DNA of 64,000 nt from Rubellicoccus peritrichatus. Its GTDB lineage: Bacteria; Verrucomicrobiota; Verrucomicrobiia; Opitutales; Cerasicoccaceae. The position numbers were made by a program, and so were the translations under genes. Below the pieces are notes generated by a model. That model was not told the origin of the DNA. It was given only the letters and a program-made list of their open reading frames with translations, and ran no database searches. This document shows, in pieces, positions 1-9,133 of the stretch (its first letter is position 1; every line of letters begins with the position of its first letter). The stretch is from assembly GCF_033100135.1 (NCBI RefSeq), contig NZ_CP136920.1, positions 5,389,001 through 5,453,000 on the forward strand, given 5' to 3'.

Positions 1-2
1 CT

Positions 3-644
3 TTTAATCACATGGCTGACGCCCATGCAGGACACCATGTGCATGCAACCCCTTGGGCATTCATTTTAGCCAGCGCAGGAATCCTTCTGATTCTATTGAT
101 AGAAAAAGTAATCCCGACGCGACGTGATTTTGACGAGACTTTCATGATCGATGAAGTCGTTGGTGAAAGTTGCCATAAGCATGCTCATGGCAACCATCTG
201 CACGGAGCAACTTATCCTACGATTCTTCTCGCCGCCCTTTCCGTCCATGCACTCTTCGCTGGCATTGCCATGGGAGCAGAATCCGGTGTTAAAGAGATTG
301 CTGCAATCCTCCTCGCGATTCTCGCACACAAGCTGGTGGAAAGTTTTGCCCTGGGAGTGACACTGGCTGGCAGTGAGTATCGCAGGAAAACCATCATACG
401 ACTGATCATTATTTTCGCCTTAATGACACCTATCGGAGTCCTTTTAGGCGCAAGTATCATGAATATGGTTGATGGGCATTCCCGAGAGCTGGCTGGTGCG
501 ATCTTCAACTCAATTGCCGCTGGCACTTTTATTTATATCGCAACAATGGACATATTAAATGAGGAATTTCACAGACCACAAATGCGCTGGCAGAAGTTCA
601 CTCTTGTCCTCGTCGGGTTTATTGCGATGTCACTGATCCACTAA
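3..644 (+). CDS. ZIP-family metal ion transporter (5' end outside window)
   Basis: Integral inner-membrane importer of divalent metal, probably zinc. From the first in-frame ATG (position 12) there is a His-rich start, a membrane helix at about residues 15-35, a second His-rich loop ([10 protein letters not shown]), then the ZIP core helices [10 protein letters not shown] and [10 protein letters not shown], which carry the metal-binding polar residues, followed by three more hydrophobic helices. ZIP proteins have eight helices and the first two or so are absent here. The frame is open to the window edge, so the true start lies upstream. The 3' end overlaps convergent ppgK by four bases. Confidence 0.75.
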   Translation, partial: FNHMADAHAGHHVHATPWAFILASAGILLILLIEKVIPTRRDFDETFMIDEVVGESCHKHAHGNHLHGATYPTILLAALSVHALFAGIAMGAESGVKEIAAILLAILAHKLVESFALGVTLAGSEYRRKTIIRLIIIFALMTPIGVLLGASIMNMVDGHSRELAGAIFNSIAAGTFIYIATMDILNEEFHRPQMRWQKFTLVLVGFIAMSLIH

Positions 645-1396
645 CGAGCACTCTTTGCCGCATAAGCGGCGCCGATGATTCCTGCTGCATTCTCCAGAGT
701 CGCCGTCCGCACCTCGCAAGGAGACTGCAGTTTATCCATAAACTTATCATGCTTCTTGGCAATACCGCCACCGATCAGGAAAAGCTCGGGGCGGGTCAAT
801 GAATGGACGTATTTCAAGTATTTACTGAAATGCTTGGCCCAGGTGCCCCAACTCATATCCTCCGCACGGCGCGATGAATCGGCGGCGATTTCCTCAGCAT
901 CCACAAATTTGCCTTTATGCTTCAGCTTTAAATGGCCCAATTCAAGGTTGGGAACGAGCTGGGATTCATGAAACATAGCAGTTCCAAGGCCGGTGCCGAC
1001 AGTTATTAAAACAGCCACCCCATTGAACCCTTTTCCGGAACCATAATGCATTTCCGCCAGACCGGCTGCATCTGCATCATTCAAAATGCGCGTAGGCTTG
1101 CCTGTTTTTGCAGTAATCGCTCCCCCAAGATCAAAACCTAGCATCGAATCATCCAGATTAGCCGCAGTAAAAATCGTGTTCTGGTGAATAACCCCCGGAA
1201 AACCGCAACCTACCTTCCCCTTCCATTTAAATGCGTCGATAATCTCATAAATAGTCTCAATGACAGCCTCAGGCGTAGCTGGCTTCGGTGTTGGTATCCT
1301 GAGGCGTTCTTCGGCAAATTCACCCGTGGCCAGATCTACTGGACAACCTTTAATACCTGAACCACCAATATCAATGCCTAGAATTTTCACTATCAA
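641..1396 (-). CDS. ppgK: Polyphosphate glucokinase (ROK family)
   Basis: Phosphorylates glucose to glucose-6-phosphate using polyphosphate (and often ATP) in the cytoplasm. The 251 residues follow the PpgK pattern: N-terminal phosphate-binding loop [12 protein letters not shown] (about 6-17), GFPGV segment near 65, [11 protein letters not shown] near 105, GTGLGTA near 134, the [12 protein letters not shown] block typical of PpgK, and a C-terminal [11 protein letters not shown]. Length matches bacterial PpgK. ROK sugar kinases in general are the alternative, but the [11 protein letters not shown] block favours the polyphosphate type. Monocistronic and convergent with the ZIP gene. Confidence 0.88.
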   Translation of the reverse strand: MIVKILGIDIGGSGIKGCPVDLATGEFAEERLRIPTPKPATPEAVIETIYEIIDAFKWKGKVGCGFPGVIHQNTIFTAANLDDSMLGFDLGGAITAKTGKPTRILNDADAAGLAEMHYGSGKGFNGVAVLITVGTGLGTAMFHESQLVPNLELGHLKLKHKGKFVDAEEIAADSSRRAEDMSWGTWAKHFSKYLKYVHSLTRPELFLIGGGIAKKHDKFMDKLQSPCEVRTATLENAAGIIGAAYAAKSAR

Positions 1397-1498
1397 ATGA
1401 TAAAAAAGTAACGTAATACAGTTTTATGATATACTGACACGGAATCCAAAAGGTGCCAACCCGAAACCGACGCCCAGCATGCTTTTTCATCAAAAAAA

Positions 1499-1510
1499 GC
1501 CCAATTGGGC
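1499..1510. repeat. 12-bp perfect palindrome upstream of FecR-domain gene
   Basis: GCCCAATTGGGC is a perfect palindrome in the 217-bp spacer between divergent ppgK and the FecR-domain gene. It could be an operator. The rest of the spacer is A/T-rich and shows nothing else I can name. Confidence 0.35.
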
Positions 1511-1613
1511 ATACATTCTGGGTGCAAACAATTTGCTTGAATCAATTCCATAGGAAAGATATGTTCCTCCTAAATTTCATAAACAATTCACCAATATATA
1601 AAACCTGCTCACG

Positions 1614-2447
1614 ATGAATATTATTCGTAAGATTCTGTCTACCCTCGCTGTTACAGTGCTTTTTACGGCTGTTGCTCAAGCCCAAATTAGTGAGGGAACT
1701 GTCAAAGTCTTCACTGTTAAGGGAAACGTCTCTCTCATTGACATTGAAACAAAAAAAGCGGAGCCACTACGTCGTGGAATGGAGTTCTCTGCAGGCAAAA
1801 TGGTGAGCACGGGAGAAAATTCCACTGCGCTTTTACTCTTCTCAAACGGAGCAGCTGTCAACGTCAGCGAGAAATCAACGGTAAGTGTTGATCAATTCAT
1901 TCAAGCTAAGTTTGACCCGCAACTTGGTTCCTATCTTCGTCTGACAGAAGACCCAAGCCAGTCCAAGACCGAGCTTTACGTTGAGGAAGGCACGATTGCT
2001 GGTCAGGTAAAAAGACTTCAGAACGGCTCTCAGTATGACGTGAACACGCCAAACGCATCGGCTGGCATTCGCGGCACTGACTACGTTGTTACAGTGGTTA
2101 TCTCTGGTGGCCAGTTAAGCACAGTCATCACCAATGCATCCGGTGATGTGGTTGCAGTTGCCCAAGGCAACCCAATCGGATTGAGCCCTGGTGAGTCTGT
2201 AACAATCACGGCAAATCGCGTAGTCGATCCAAATACAGGAACAGTCACCTACGATGTAACTGACATTGGAACTCCAGGGCCAGCAACTGCAGACGAAATT
2301 CAGACAGCAAATGACGCTGTCGATCAGATCAATGATGCAACAGTAGCACCAGTTCCATCAGTTCCAACAGCAACTCCAGGAACTGAAGGTGAAACTCCAG
2401 TGCTTGATATTGATCCAGGTATCAATGTCAGCCCTGCAGGTGGTTGA
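1614..2447 (+). CDS. Secreted FecR-domain protein
   Basis: 277-residue exported protein. A Sec signal peptide covers about residues 1-23 (cleavage after AQA). The mature part begins with a FecR-type beta domain: GTVKVFTVKGNVSLI, then LRRGMEFSAGKMVSTGENS and LLLFSNGAAVNVSEKS, and later NTPNASAGIRGTDYVV, the block typical of FecR domains. The last 60 residues are Pro/Thr/Glu-rich and probably disordered. Classic FecR is a sigma regulator, but no sigma factor or TonB receptor lies next to this gene and there is no membrane anchor, so a cell-envelope role is more likely. Followed by a strong terminator. Confidence 0.75.
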   Translation: MNIIRKILSTLAVTVLFTAVAQAQISEGTVKVFTVKGNVSLIDIETKKAEPLRRGMEFSAGKMVSTGENSTALLLFSNGAAVNVSEKSTVSVDQFIQAKFDPQLGSYLRLTEDPSQSKTELYVEEGTIAGQVKRLQNGSQYDVNTPNASAGIRGTDYVVTVVISGGQLSTVITNASGDVVAVAQGNPIGLSPGESVTITANRVVDPNTGTVTYDVTDIGTPGPATADEIQTANDAVDQINDATVAPVPSVPTATPGTEGETPVLDIDPGINVSPAGG

Positions 2448-2471
2448 TCCAATTTAATAAATTTCTATCCA

Positions 2472-2504
2472 GAAGCCTCGGCGTTTTGCTGAGGCTTCTT
2501 TTTT
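2472..2504 (+). terminator. Rho-independent terminator after FecR-domain gene
   Basis: GAAGCCTC (2472-2479) pairs perfectly with GAGGCTTC (2491-2498), loop of 11 bases, followed by a run of six T. Lies 25 bases after the stop codon. Confidence 0.9.
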
Positions 2505-2559
2505 GTAAAGACCGGGCTTGAACCATCGTCCAATCCGACATTTCCTGACTTTTGAATCT

Positions 2560-3102
2560 ATGAAAATACTGGTAATCAGTTGCAGTCACAATCCCAAGAG
2601 CCGGAGCAACATCCTTGCTCAGGAAGCATTAAACGACCTTAAGGCAGAAGGCGGTGAAGTTGAATGGATCGACCTGGCCAAAACAGAACTCCCTTTCTGC
2701 GACGGGGCCCATAGTTACGGCCATGAGAACGTCGGTCCCGTCTCTGAAAAAATCAGTCAAGCGGATGGGATCATTCTGGCTGCTCCGGTTTATAATTATG
2801 ACCTCAATGCTGCTGCAAAAAACTTGCTGGAACTGACTGGACGTAACTGGACCGGGAAGATAGTCGGCTTTGCCTGCGCAGCGGGAGGCCATGGCAGCTT
2901 CATGTCAATCATGCCCTTTGCAAACAGCCTGATGCTCGATTTCCGCTGCGTCATTGTCCCGCGCTTTGTCTATGCAACCGGGGCTGCTTTTGCCGATGGC
3001 AAAGTCTCCGATCCTGAAATCCGGGAAAGAGTCAGAGGGTTGGCAAAAGATTTAGTCAATTTCTCCAAAGGACTTAATGGCTACACTGAAAAAGCCGATT
3101 AA
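2560..3102 (+). CDS. NADPH-dependent FMN reductase-family protein
   Basis: 180-residue flavodoxin-fold oxidoreductase of the NADPH-dependent FMN reductase family (FMN_red). The start was placed at the ATG giving MKILVISCSHNPKSRSN, which begins strand beta-1 and the phosphate-binding loop; the frame is open 14 codons further upstream. The flavin-contacting segment ILAAPVYNYDLNAAAKNLLE (about 80-100) and the CAAGGHGSFMS segment are present. Substrate unknown; quinone or chromate reductases are common in this family. Six bases separate it from the following LOG-family gene, so they are probably co-transcribed. Confidence 0.75.
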   Translation: MKILVISCSHNPKSRSNILAQEALNDLKAEGGEVEWIDLAKTELPFCDGAHSYGHENVGPVSEKISQADGIILAAPVYNYDLNAAAKNLLELTGRNWTGKIVGFACAAGGHGSFMSIMPFANSLMLDFRCVIVPRFVYATGAAFADGKVSDPEIRERVRGLAKDLVNFSKGLNGYTEKAD

Positions 3103-3108
3103 CAACAT

Positions 3109-3948
3109 ATGTGGCCTTCACAATATATGCCCGAAGGTTTAGCATCGGACCATCAATTTGACCTCGTCGGGCAAGCTGTAGAGAATATTCTCGAGATGCA
3201 GCCGGAGTTCATCAAAACGGCAATCCAGCTCGAAAGAGAAAACGTCCGTCAAACCGTCGTGTTCTTTGGTGCAGCAAAGGTGTTATCTCCCGAGAATGCA
3301 CAAGCAGAATTGGACGCACTGGAGTTAAGATTCAAACAAATCAAACGGCGCACAAAGAAGCACTGGCAGCAACTTGATCAAGCAGCCGATGGCGTCTACA
3401 TGTCGCGTTATTATCAGGCAGCTGAAGACCTCGCTGCAAAAATAACTCTCTGGTCAAAGACTCGAGGCCCCAAGAAAGAGCTTGTGATCGCAACTGGAGC
3501 CGGACCAGGAATTATGGAAGCGGCCAATAAAGGCGCATTCACGGCAGGTGGGCGCAGTGCTGGCTTTGGAATAGAAATCCCTACTGAGCAAAAGCCCAAC
3601 GAATATATCACCCCTGAGTTACTCTTTTACTTCAAGAGCTTCCTGCCTCGAAAATTCTGGCTGATTTTTCCGGCAAGAGCACTTGTTGTTTTTCCAGGGG
3701 GAATTGGAACTCTCGATGAGCTTTTTGAAGTCTACACGCTAATGAAAACTCGAAAAGCAACCCGGTACATCCCAATCGTGCTCTATGGCCGTGAATACTG
3801 GGAGGAGCTGATCAACTTTGATACCATGGTACGGTTTGGAACCATCCATAAATCTGATCTGGATTTCATTAGCTTTTGTGACTCAGTAGATGAAGCATTC
3901 GACTTCATCACAAATGAGCTCGAAAAACAGGAAGCTGCCAAAGACTGA
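3109..3948 (+). CDS. LOG-family (lysine decarboxylase-like) nucleotide-binding protein
   Basis: 279-residue Rossmann-fold protein of the LOG/TIGR00730 group, whose characterised members hydrolyse cytokinin ribotides or nucleoside monophosphates to release the base. The signature PGGIGTLDE is present near residue 200 and the partner motif GAGPGIMEAANKGA near 128. About 100 residues precede the Rossmann core, making it longer than the 180-200-residue plant-type LOGs and like the longer bacterial group. Directly follows the FMN reductase gene. Confidence 0.8.
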   Translation: MWPSQYMPEGLASDHQFDLVGQAVENILEMQPEFIKTAIQLERENVRQTVVFFGAAKVLSPENAQAELDALELRFKQIKRRTKKHWQQLDQAADGVYMSRYYQAAEDLAAKITLWSKTRGPKKELVIATGAGPGIMEAANKGAFTAGGRSAGFGIEIPTEQKPNEYITPELLFYFKSFLPRKFWLIFPARALVVFPGGIGTLDELFEVYTLMKTRKATRYIPIVLYGREYWEELINFDTMVRFGTIHKSDLDFISFCDSVDEAFDFITNELEKQEAAKD

Positions 3949-3961
3949 GGACAGATTGATT

Positions 3962-4687
3962 TTACCAAAGGCCAACAACATGGCCTTGAAATAGTTTTAT
4001 CAGAAACACCCCTAGATTACTGGCAAGATGCGCAGCCATACACGGGATCAGGGAATGAGCAGGGTTCAGGGCAAAAAATCGAACACTGTAAAACCAGAGC
4101 GAATTCAAAAACACAATGATCGTACTGAACCATGCCTTCTCGGTGAAATTGAAGGTCAGATTCGCTTCCCAAAATTGCCATCCCGCAACTCCTTCAGGAT
4201 AATCCAGCTCCCAGAGAAATGGATGGATCACTGTAAAAATCAAAGAGAAGCCTACAATACTGGCGATGAGCGGCGCCTTCCCCTTTTTATCGACCACCAG
4301 ATAACCTCGAAAGATCAATTCTTCAAAAAATGCAGCACTGACCAACGATAGCAAAGCCAAGGCTGTAATATCGCTCTGCTCTGAAACAACTCCAAGCGCA
4401 TACTCTCCACCTGTTTCAAGAGCCAACAACACAAGAGCACCAGCCACAGCAACGCCAATTGCCAGTCGACTGCAGCCTACAGCCCCGGGAAACGCTCCAG
4501 GCTTGGCCTTGCCAGCTCTAGCGGAACGAAAATCATCCAACCAAAGCTTGGCCAGGTAAACACTGACTCCAAACATCACAATGATCATTAAAGGATCATT
4601 CTGCATTGCGCTGAGATTATCCTCTTCAGATAAATCGTTATCTGCTGCCTGTATCGTAGTTGAAGTCTCGTGGGCGTCTTGACTCAT
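3962..4687 (-). CDS. CPBP-family intramembrane metalloprotease
   Basis: 241-residue multi-pass protein of the CPBP/ABI (CAAX-protease-like) family. Three motifs are visible: EELIFR (EExxxR) near residue 118, FTVIH (FxxxH) near 150 and HLASN (HxxxN) near 225, which together form the glutamate/histidine active site. Four or more hydrophobic segments surround them; the N-terminal 25 residues are acidic and cytoplasm-like. Substrate unknown. Convergent with the LOG-family gene and divergent from the polyprenyl synthase. Confidence 0.8.
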   Translation of the reverse strand: MSQDAHETSTTIQAADNDLSEEDNLSAMQNDPLMIIVMFGVSVYLAKLWLDDFRSARAGKAKPGAFPGAVGCSRLAIGVAVAGALVLLALETGGEYALGVVSEQSDITALALLSLVSAAFFEELIFRGYLVVDKKGKAPLIASIVGFSLIFTVIHPFLWELDYPEGVAGWQFWEANLTFNFTEKAWFSTIIVFLNSLWFYSVRFFALNPAHSLIPCMAAHLASNLGVFLIKLFQGHVVGLW

Positions 4688-4827
4688 CCTCGTTTTTCGT
4701 TCTGTGTATACCGTGAGAAATATAATTTATTCAACAAGGGCCAGATAAATCCAACCACATTCGCACTTCACATTAACCATCTCTCCCTTCATTAAGTCTA
4801 GAGTCACACGCCATCCAACCAACCAGC

Positions 4828-5841
4828 ATGCTCGCAACAACAGATTCCAAGCACTCCAAGCCCACCGGCTTTGATGACATTATCGCCCCAGTAGAGGCGA
4901 GCCTGCATGCGCTAACAGCATTTCTAGACAACCAGTCCAATGAATTTGAGACTGAAGTCCGCGAAATGGTCGCTTATTGCCTGAAGAACCAAGGCAAGCG
5001 CATCCGCCCTGTCCTGGTCTTCTTCAGTGGTTGGCCCATTACCACTGAGAATCAAGATTTGCTGGTACGGGCATCTGCTGTCGTCGAACTCGTTCATTTG
5101 GCGACGCTTGTTCATGACGACATTCTGGATGATGCAACGATACGTCATAATTCAGATACGGCCAGCGCACGCTGGGGTAACGCAGCTGCTGTCCTCCTTG
5201 GCGACGCATTGTTTTCGCAAGCGCTCAAGCTCGCCTCCGATTTCCCTACTGTTGAGGTATGCCGTGCCGTCTCTCTGGCAACCCGCAGAGTCTGTGCAGG
5301 TGAAATCCGTCAGACCTTCGAGCGAGGCAACGCCAACTTTGCTCTCGATGAGTATTTCCGCGTCATAGAGCTAAAAACCGCAGAATTATTCAAAGTATCC
5401 TGTTTTCTTGGGGCACACCTAAACGGCTACTCTGAAACAGCAGTCAATGCAGCTGCTGAATTCGGGCGTCGCCTGGGTATCGCCTATCAGATTTACGATG
5501 ATCTCGCTGACATTCTTGGAGATGAGAAGAAAATCGGAAAGACACTGGGAACAGACCTGGCAAGCGGCAAATACACACTCCCCACCCTGCTTCTGCTCCA
5601 GGATGGACATATTTCATCAAAAGAACTGTTAGAAATTAAGCAAAGTGGCAAATTTGACCATGAGCACTTCCTTGGGCAGCTACGCGACTCTGGAATCATC
5701 GAGCGCGTGCATGAAATTTTCTTAAAGGAGATTGATGCGGCTGAAGCAGCAATCATAAGCGTCCAAGACGAGTTCCAGGCCGGTGAGTATCTACTTCGCT
5801 TAAGTGAATTCGTACGCCTCCAAATGGCACGCTATTCTTGA
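4828..5841 (+). CDS. Trans-polyprenyl diphosphate synthase
   Basis: Condenses isopentenyl diphosphate with allylic diphosphates to make a long-chain prenyl diphosphate for quinones or related lipids. The 337 residues carry the first Asp-rich motif HDDILDD (near 92-98), RHN after it, the KTAELF segment, and the second Asp-rich motif YDDLAD (near 222). GKRIRPVLVFF near 55 is the substrate-binding start of the fold. Length fits octaprenyl/solanesyl-type IspB or geranylgeranyl synthases; chain length cannot be read from the sequence. Confidence 0.87.
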   Translation: MLATTDSKHSKPTGFDDIIAPVEASLHALTAFLDNQSNEFETEVREMVAYCLKNQGKRIRPVLVFFSGWPITTENQDLLVRASAVVELVHLATLVHDDILDDATIRHNSDTASARWGNAAAVLLGDALFSQALKLASDFPTVEVCRAVSLATRRVCAGEIRQTFERGNANFALDEYFRVIELKTAELFKVSCFLGAHLNGYSETAVNAAAEFGRRLGIAYQIYDDLADILGDEKKIGKTLGTDLASGKYTLPTLLLLQDGHISSKELLEIKQSGKFDHEHFLGQLRDSGIIERVHEIFLKEIDAAEAAIISVQDEFQAGEYLLRLSEFVRLQMARYS

Positions 5842-5980
5842 GAAACAGATCTCAAGATATTCAGAAATAGACAGGGAATTCATCTTTTTGCTTTAAGCAT
5901 TCAGTACGAACCATTTAGGGCTGCGTGCATGGCGCGTTTAGAGTTGCAATTCTACCGCCAAACCTTGAATCTATCTGGAA

Positions 5981-6613
5981 ATGGCTCACAGCAGCGCCAT
6001 ATCCAAGTCCGTCGCCGTCAGAACGGCCGACCAAGCCGTTTCAGCAGATTCGGACATGGCCATCGTACGCCAAGTGCAAGCGGGCGACGTCGCTGCCTTT
6101 GATCGTTTGACAGTCAAATATCGAGAACGACTGTTCTCCGTTGTATACAATCTGACATCAAACCGAGAAGATGCAAATGACCTGACTCAGGATGCCTTCA
6201 TCAAGGCATTCCGCTCTATTAATAAGTTTAAAGGTCGTTCCAGCTTCTTTACCTGGCTCTATCGCATTGCTGTGAATGGTGCAATTTCGCACCTCAAAAA
6301 GAACCGTTTGAGGCGTTTTTTCAGCTTGGAAGACCTCAATGAGTCAGCTGGCAGCAAAGAGATCCTGGATGCCCTTGCGGTCAAAACAGGCACAGAAAAA
6401 CCTGCTCTTTTAAACGAACTTCAAGAAAAATTGAACGAGGCGCTCCAAAAACTGTCTCTAAAGCATAGAACCGTAGTTGTGCTATTTGAAATAGAGGGGT
6501 TGAGTCATCAGGAAATAGCCGAAGTTACCAAAACTTCGGAAGGTACTGTGCGCTCCCGGCTCCACTACGCCAAACAGCAGCTACAATCATCTCTCAGCGA
6601 CTATTTGGCTTAA
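5981..6613 (+). CDS. ECF-type RNA polymerase sigma factor
   Basis: 210-residue sigma70-family factor with only regions 2 and 4. Region 2 spans about 28-105 (VRQVQAGDVAAFDRL, then DLTQDAFIKAFRSINKF and TWLYRIAVNGAI); region 4 spans about 150-205 (LSLKHRTVVVLFEIEGLSHQ and the helix-turn-helix EIAEVTKTSEGTVRSRLHYA). The first 25 residues are not conserved, so the true start may be slightly downstream. The next two genes encode a single-pass membrane protein and a secreted PDZ protein, an arrangement reminiscent of envelope-stress sigma systems. Confidence 0.88.
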   Translation: MAHSSAISKSVAVRTADQAVSADSDMAIVRQVQAGDVAAFDRLTVKYRERLFSVVYNLTSNREDANDLTQDAFIKAFRSINKFKGRSSFFTWLYRIAVNGAISHLKKNRLRRFFSLEDLNESAGSKEILDALAVKTGTEKPALLNELQEKLNEALQKLSLKHRTVVVLFEIEGLSHQEIAEVTKTSEGTVRSRLHYAKQQLQSSLSDYLA

Positions 6614-6637
6614 ATTTTGCTTACTTCATTTTAACTT

Positions 6638-7186
6638 ATGGCTGAAAAACCATCGAAAGATTCAGAAAAAGTAACCGTCGAAGATCTGCTGCAGCTTAAA
6701 AAGCACGAGCAACCGGACAAGGCGTTCTGGGATCGCTTCGAGCGCGAGCTTCATGAGAAAACCTTACGCTCACTCGTCAAATCTCCCTCTGCTTCAAAAG
6801 GTGCTCTCATCAGACTCTTTGGAAAACTACACCCCGCATTGCCACTCAGTGGTGCTGCCGCTTTCACACTCACTTTCCTCATCGCCAATGGCTATCTGAA
6901 CACCACTGCATTCATAGAGCAGGAGGTGTCCCCCCAAGTCGTAGTAGCCAGCGCTCCTGAGATTGCGAACGAAACATCCACGACGGCCGAACTTAAGCCA
7001 ATGGCCGACTATCAAGCAAGCTACGTGGTAAGCGCACTGCCTGCTCATACTGGCGAATCAATGGAGCCATACACTCAGGTTGCAGCATCCAAAGCGCTGA
7101 CTCCAGTCCATCGCCCTGGCGTTCAATATGTCTCAGGTAGCTTCGCGACCTCAATAGGTACCAGCGGAACTATTGGCATTTATTGA
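6638..7186 (+). CDS. Single-pass membrane protein, possible anti-sigma partner
   Basis: 182-residue protein I cannot assign to a named family. It has a charged cytoplasmic N-terminus (residues 1-65, with VTVEDLLQLKKHEQPDKAFW and DRFERELHEKTLRSL), one hydrophobic segment (about 70-88) and a Thr/Ala/Ser-rich outer part ending in GTIGIY. The topology and its position 24 bases after an ECF sigma gene fit an anti-sigma factor, but no zinc-binding anti-sigma motif is seen. Its stop lies just before the start of the next gene. Confidence 0.6.
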   Translation: MAEKPSKDSEKVTVEDLLQLKKHEQPDKAFWDRFERELHEKTLRSLVKSPSASKGALIRLFGKLHPALPLSGAAAFTLTFLIANGYLNTTAFIEQEVSPQVVVASAPEIANETSTTAELKPMADYQASYVVSALPAHTGESMEPYTQVAASKALTPVHRPGVQYVSGSFATSIGTSGTIGIY

Positions 7187-7214
7187 GCATATCGGAGTGA
7201 AAACACCAAGCAGT

Positions 7215-8453
7215 ATGAAACTGCTGTTATTCATTACGACAGCAGTCATAAGCGCACTCAGCTTCAGTCCGTTGCTTGCTCAGGATGACGCTGGACTCAA
7301 TGCAGCCCTTGGCTTGCAGCGGAGAGTCCAAAACGTCTTCGAAGACAACAAACTCGCTGTCGTAAAAGTCATCTCGGCCTTCAATACAGAAAACGAAGAC
7401 GCCAAAAACGTTTTATTGGTCGGAACCGGTTTCTACATAAGCAAAGAAGGCCACATCATGACCAACACAAATGTGGTCTACGGGGCTGATCGTATCTGGA
7501 TTGAACGAGAAGGTATCGCTTATGTATGTGAAGCCGTAGGACATGATCCGCTGACCAATATTTCGATTATACAAGCCCTGACCCTTCCTTCCGATTTTGA
7601 ATTTCTCCGTTTTTCAGAAAAACCAGACCTGCCTGCTGTTGGGAGCTTCCTCCTTTCCATAACCTGTGAGCTAGGTATGCAGCCAGGACCTTCTTTTGGA
7701 TTGATCTCCGGATGGAATACCCAGTATGTCGAGCGCATCCTGCCAACGATCTATCTCCGTACGGACATCCCTTATGATGGAGGTGAAGGTGGCGCCCCGG
7801 TATTCGATCTCAACGGCTCTCTGGTTGGCATGATCGTAGCCGCATTGCCTGAGATCCGCTCCTCTCTTGTCCTGCCCGCCAGAGCGATCCAACGTGTCAG
7901 AGATGACATTCTCTTTTCCGGCCAAGTGACCTATGCCTATTTTGGTTTCCAAACGCGACAGACATCAAGTCTTGCCAGCGGCCCTTGGGTAGAAGTCGAA
8001 GATGTTCAAAAGGATAGCCCTGCAGACACAGCTGGTATTCTGAAAGGTGACATTTTAAAACAAGTCGGGGACTTCGAAATAAAGACCGATGATGATTTAA
8101 GAACTGCTTCATTCTTCACGCGGCCAGACGAATTTGTCACCATCTACATCATTCGTGGTGACAAAGAGATGAATCTTGAAATGAAGCCGTCTGTGCGTGA
8201 AGTCCCGATTACGGCCATGCCTCCGGCACATGCTCAAGCTCCAATGGAGGCAGATGGTCCGTTTCCCGTAGGTGCAGATTTCGTGCTACCAACGGAAACA
8301 GCTCCTCCAGCAGAAGAAAAGGCGACCTCAGAAGAAGATTCGTTACCAGATGAAGCTGCTCCTGCTCAATCCGCATCACCAAAAGATAAAGATGCGCCGG
8401 TCGCATCTCCGCAGGTCGAAAAAGCTCCATCAGACACAGGAGAAGAGTCATGA
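7215..8453 (+). CDS. Secreted HtrA-like trypsin/PDZ protein lacking catalytic residues
   Basis: 412-residue exported protein. Signal peptide about 1-22 (SPLLAQ). The trypsin-like domain has HtrA landmarks, but the catalytic His is Asn86 (TNTNVV instead of TNxHVV) and the nucleophilic Ser is Glu190 (GGEGGAP instead of GNSGGP); Asp110 (GHDPLTN) is kept. A PDZ domain follows at about 240-330 (DSPADTAGILKGDILKQVGD). The C-terminal 75 residues are Pro/Ala/Glu-rich. This is a probable pseudoprotease, perhaps a peptide-binding sensor or chaperone in the sigma-membrane protein module upstream. The start was chosen where the signal peptide begins. Confidence 0.8.
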   Translation: MKLLLFITTAVISALSFSPLLAQDDAGLNAALGLQRRVQNVFEDNKLAVVKVISAFNTENEDAKNVLLVGTGFYISKEGHIMTNTNVVYGADRIWIEREGIAYVCEAVGHDPLTNISIIQALTLPSDFEFLRFSEKPDLPAVGSFLLSITCELGMQPGPSFGLISGWNTQYVERILPTIYLRTDIPYDGGEGGAPVFDLNGSLVGMIVAALPEIRSSLVLPARAIQRVRDDILFSGQVTYAYFGFQTRQTSSLASGPWVEVEDVQKDSPADTAGILKGDILKQVGDFEIKTDDDLRTASFFTRPDEFVTIYIIRGDKEMNLEMKPSVREVPITAMPPAHAQAPMEADGPFPVGADFVLPTETAPPAEEKATSEEDSLPDEAAPAQSASPKDKDAPVASPQVEKAPSDTGEES

Positions 8454-8471
8454 TATCGCTTCAAACAGGGT

Positions 8472-9074
8472 TTACTCTCTACCCTCGCGACTTTTAGCTG
8501 CAAGTCTCTGGATAGCACGTTGACGGGCGGCATAGCTGCGACTCGGATCATGCAGCTCAGGTGGATTCCACTTTTGAGCCTCAAGACGCTCCCAGTCCTT
8601 CCCCAGTGTCATGGCATCGTCATAAACCGGCGGGGAATCCTTAGTCTCCCCTGGTTCGAAGATATAACTGGGGTTACTCAAGTATAGTAATCTTGCTGGT
8701 TCAGAGCCCTGTGAATTGTCCAACTGTAGAAATGTGCCTGGCTGTATCAGTAAAGCTGCACTGGTAAAGCCCGGCTTTCCTGACGGTTCAGGTAGCTTCA
8801 GTTCTTGTGCGTAGAGTTCCTGCTCATCCCATGGTTCCTTCATCCAGATTTTGATTTCACCCGATAACAGAACAATGACGTGAGAGATGAAGGAATGTAC
8901 GATAATGTCAGACACGATACCAGAGTCGACTTGCCCTGCGGCGACACTTAGGCCGTCTAGTAAATCCCAAGGCAGCCCACTCTTAATATCCTTAGGGTTA
9001 AGATAGGGATTCACAAGCGTACCATCCGGTACTGTATAAAAACCATCCTCTGAGCATTCAAATAAACTCTTCAT
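8472..9074 (-). CDS. Cupin-like hypothetical protein
   Basis: 200-residue cytoplasmic protein, not confidently recognised. The central part has alternating beta strands like a cupin barrel (IVHSFISHVIVLLSGEIKIW and SAALLIQPGTFLQLDNSQ), with no obvious metal-binding His cluster beyond HSFISH. The C-terminal 60 residues are charged and helical (DWERLEAQKWNPPELHDPSR and an Arg-rich end). Monocistronic, convergent with the HtrA-like gene. Function unknown. Confidence 0.55.
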   Translation of the reverse strand: MKSLFECSEDGFYTVPDGTLVNPYLNPKDIKSGLPWDLLDGLSVAAGQVDSGIVSDIIVHSFISHVIVLLSGEIKIWMKEPWDEQELYAQELKLPEPSGKPGFTSAALLIQPGTFLQLDNSQGSEPARLLYLSNPSYIFEPGETKDSPPVYDDAMTLGKDWERLEAQKWNPPELHDPSRSYAARQRAIQRLAAKSREGRE

Positions 9075-9133
9075 TAGAGCACACTATCATAACCAAGTTA
9101 TAAAATCCCAAAAAAACAGCAATTCACTTAATT

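Noticed and set aside
7215-8453. Active HtrA/DegP protease
   Set aside because: The His and Ser of the triad are replaced by Asn86 and Glu190.
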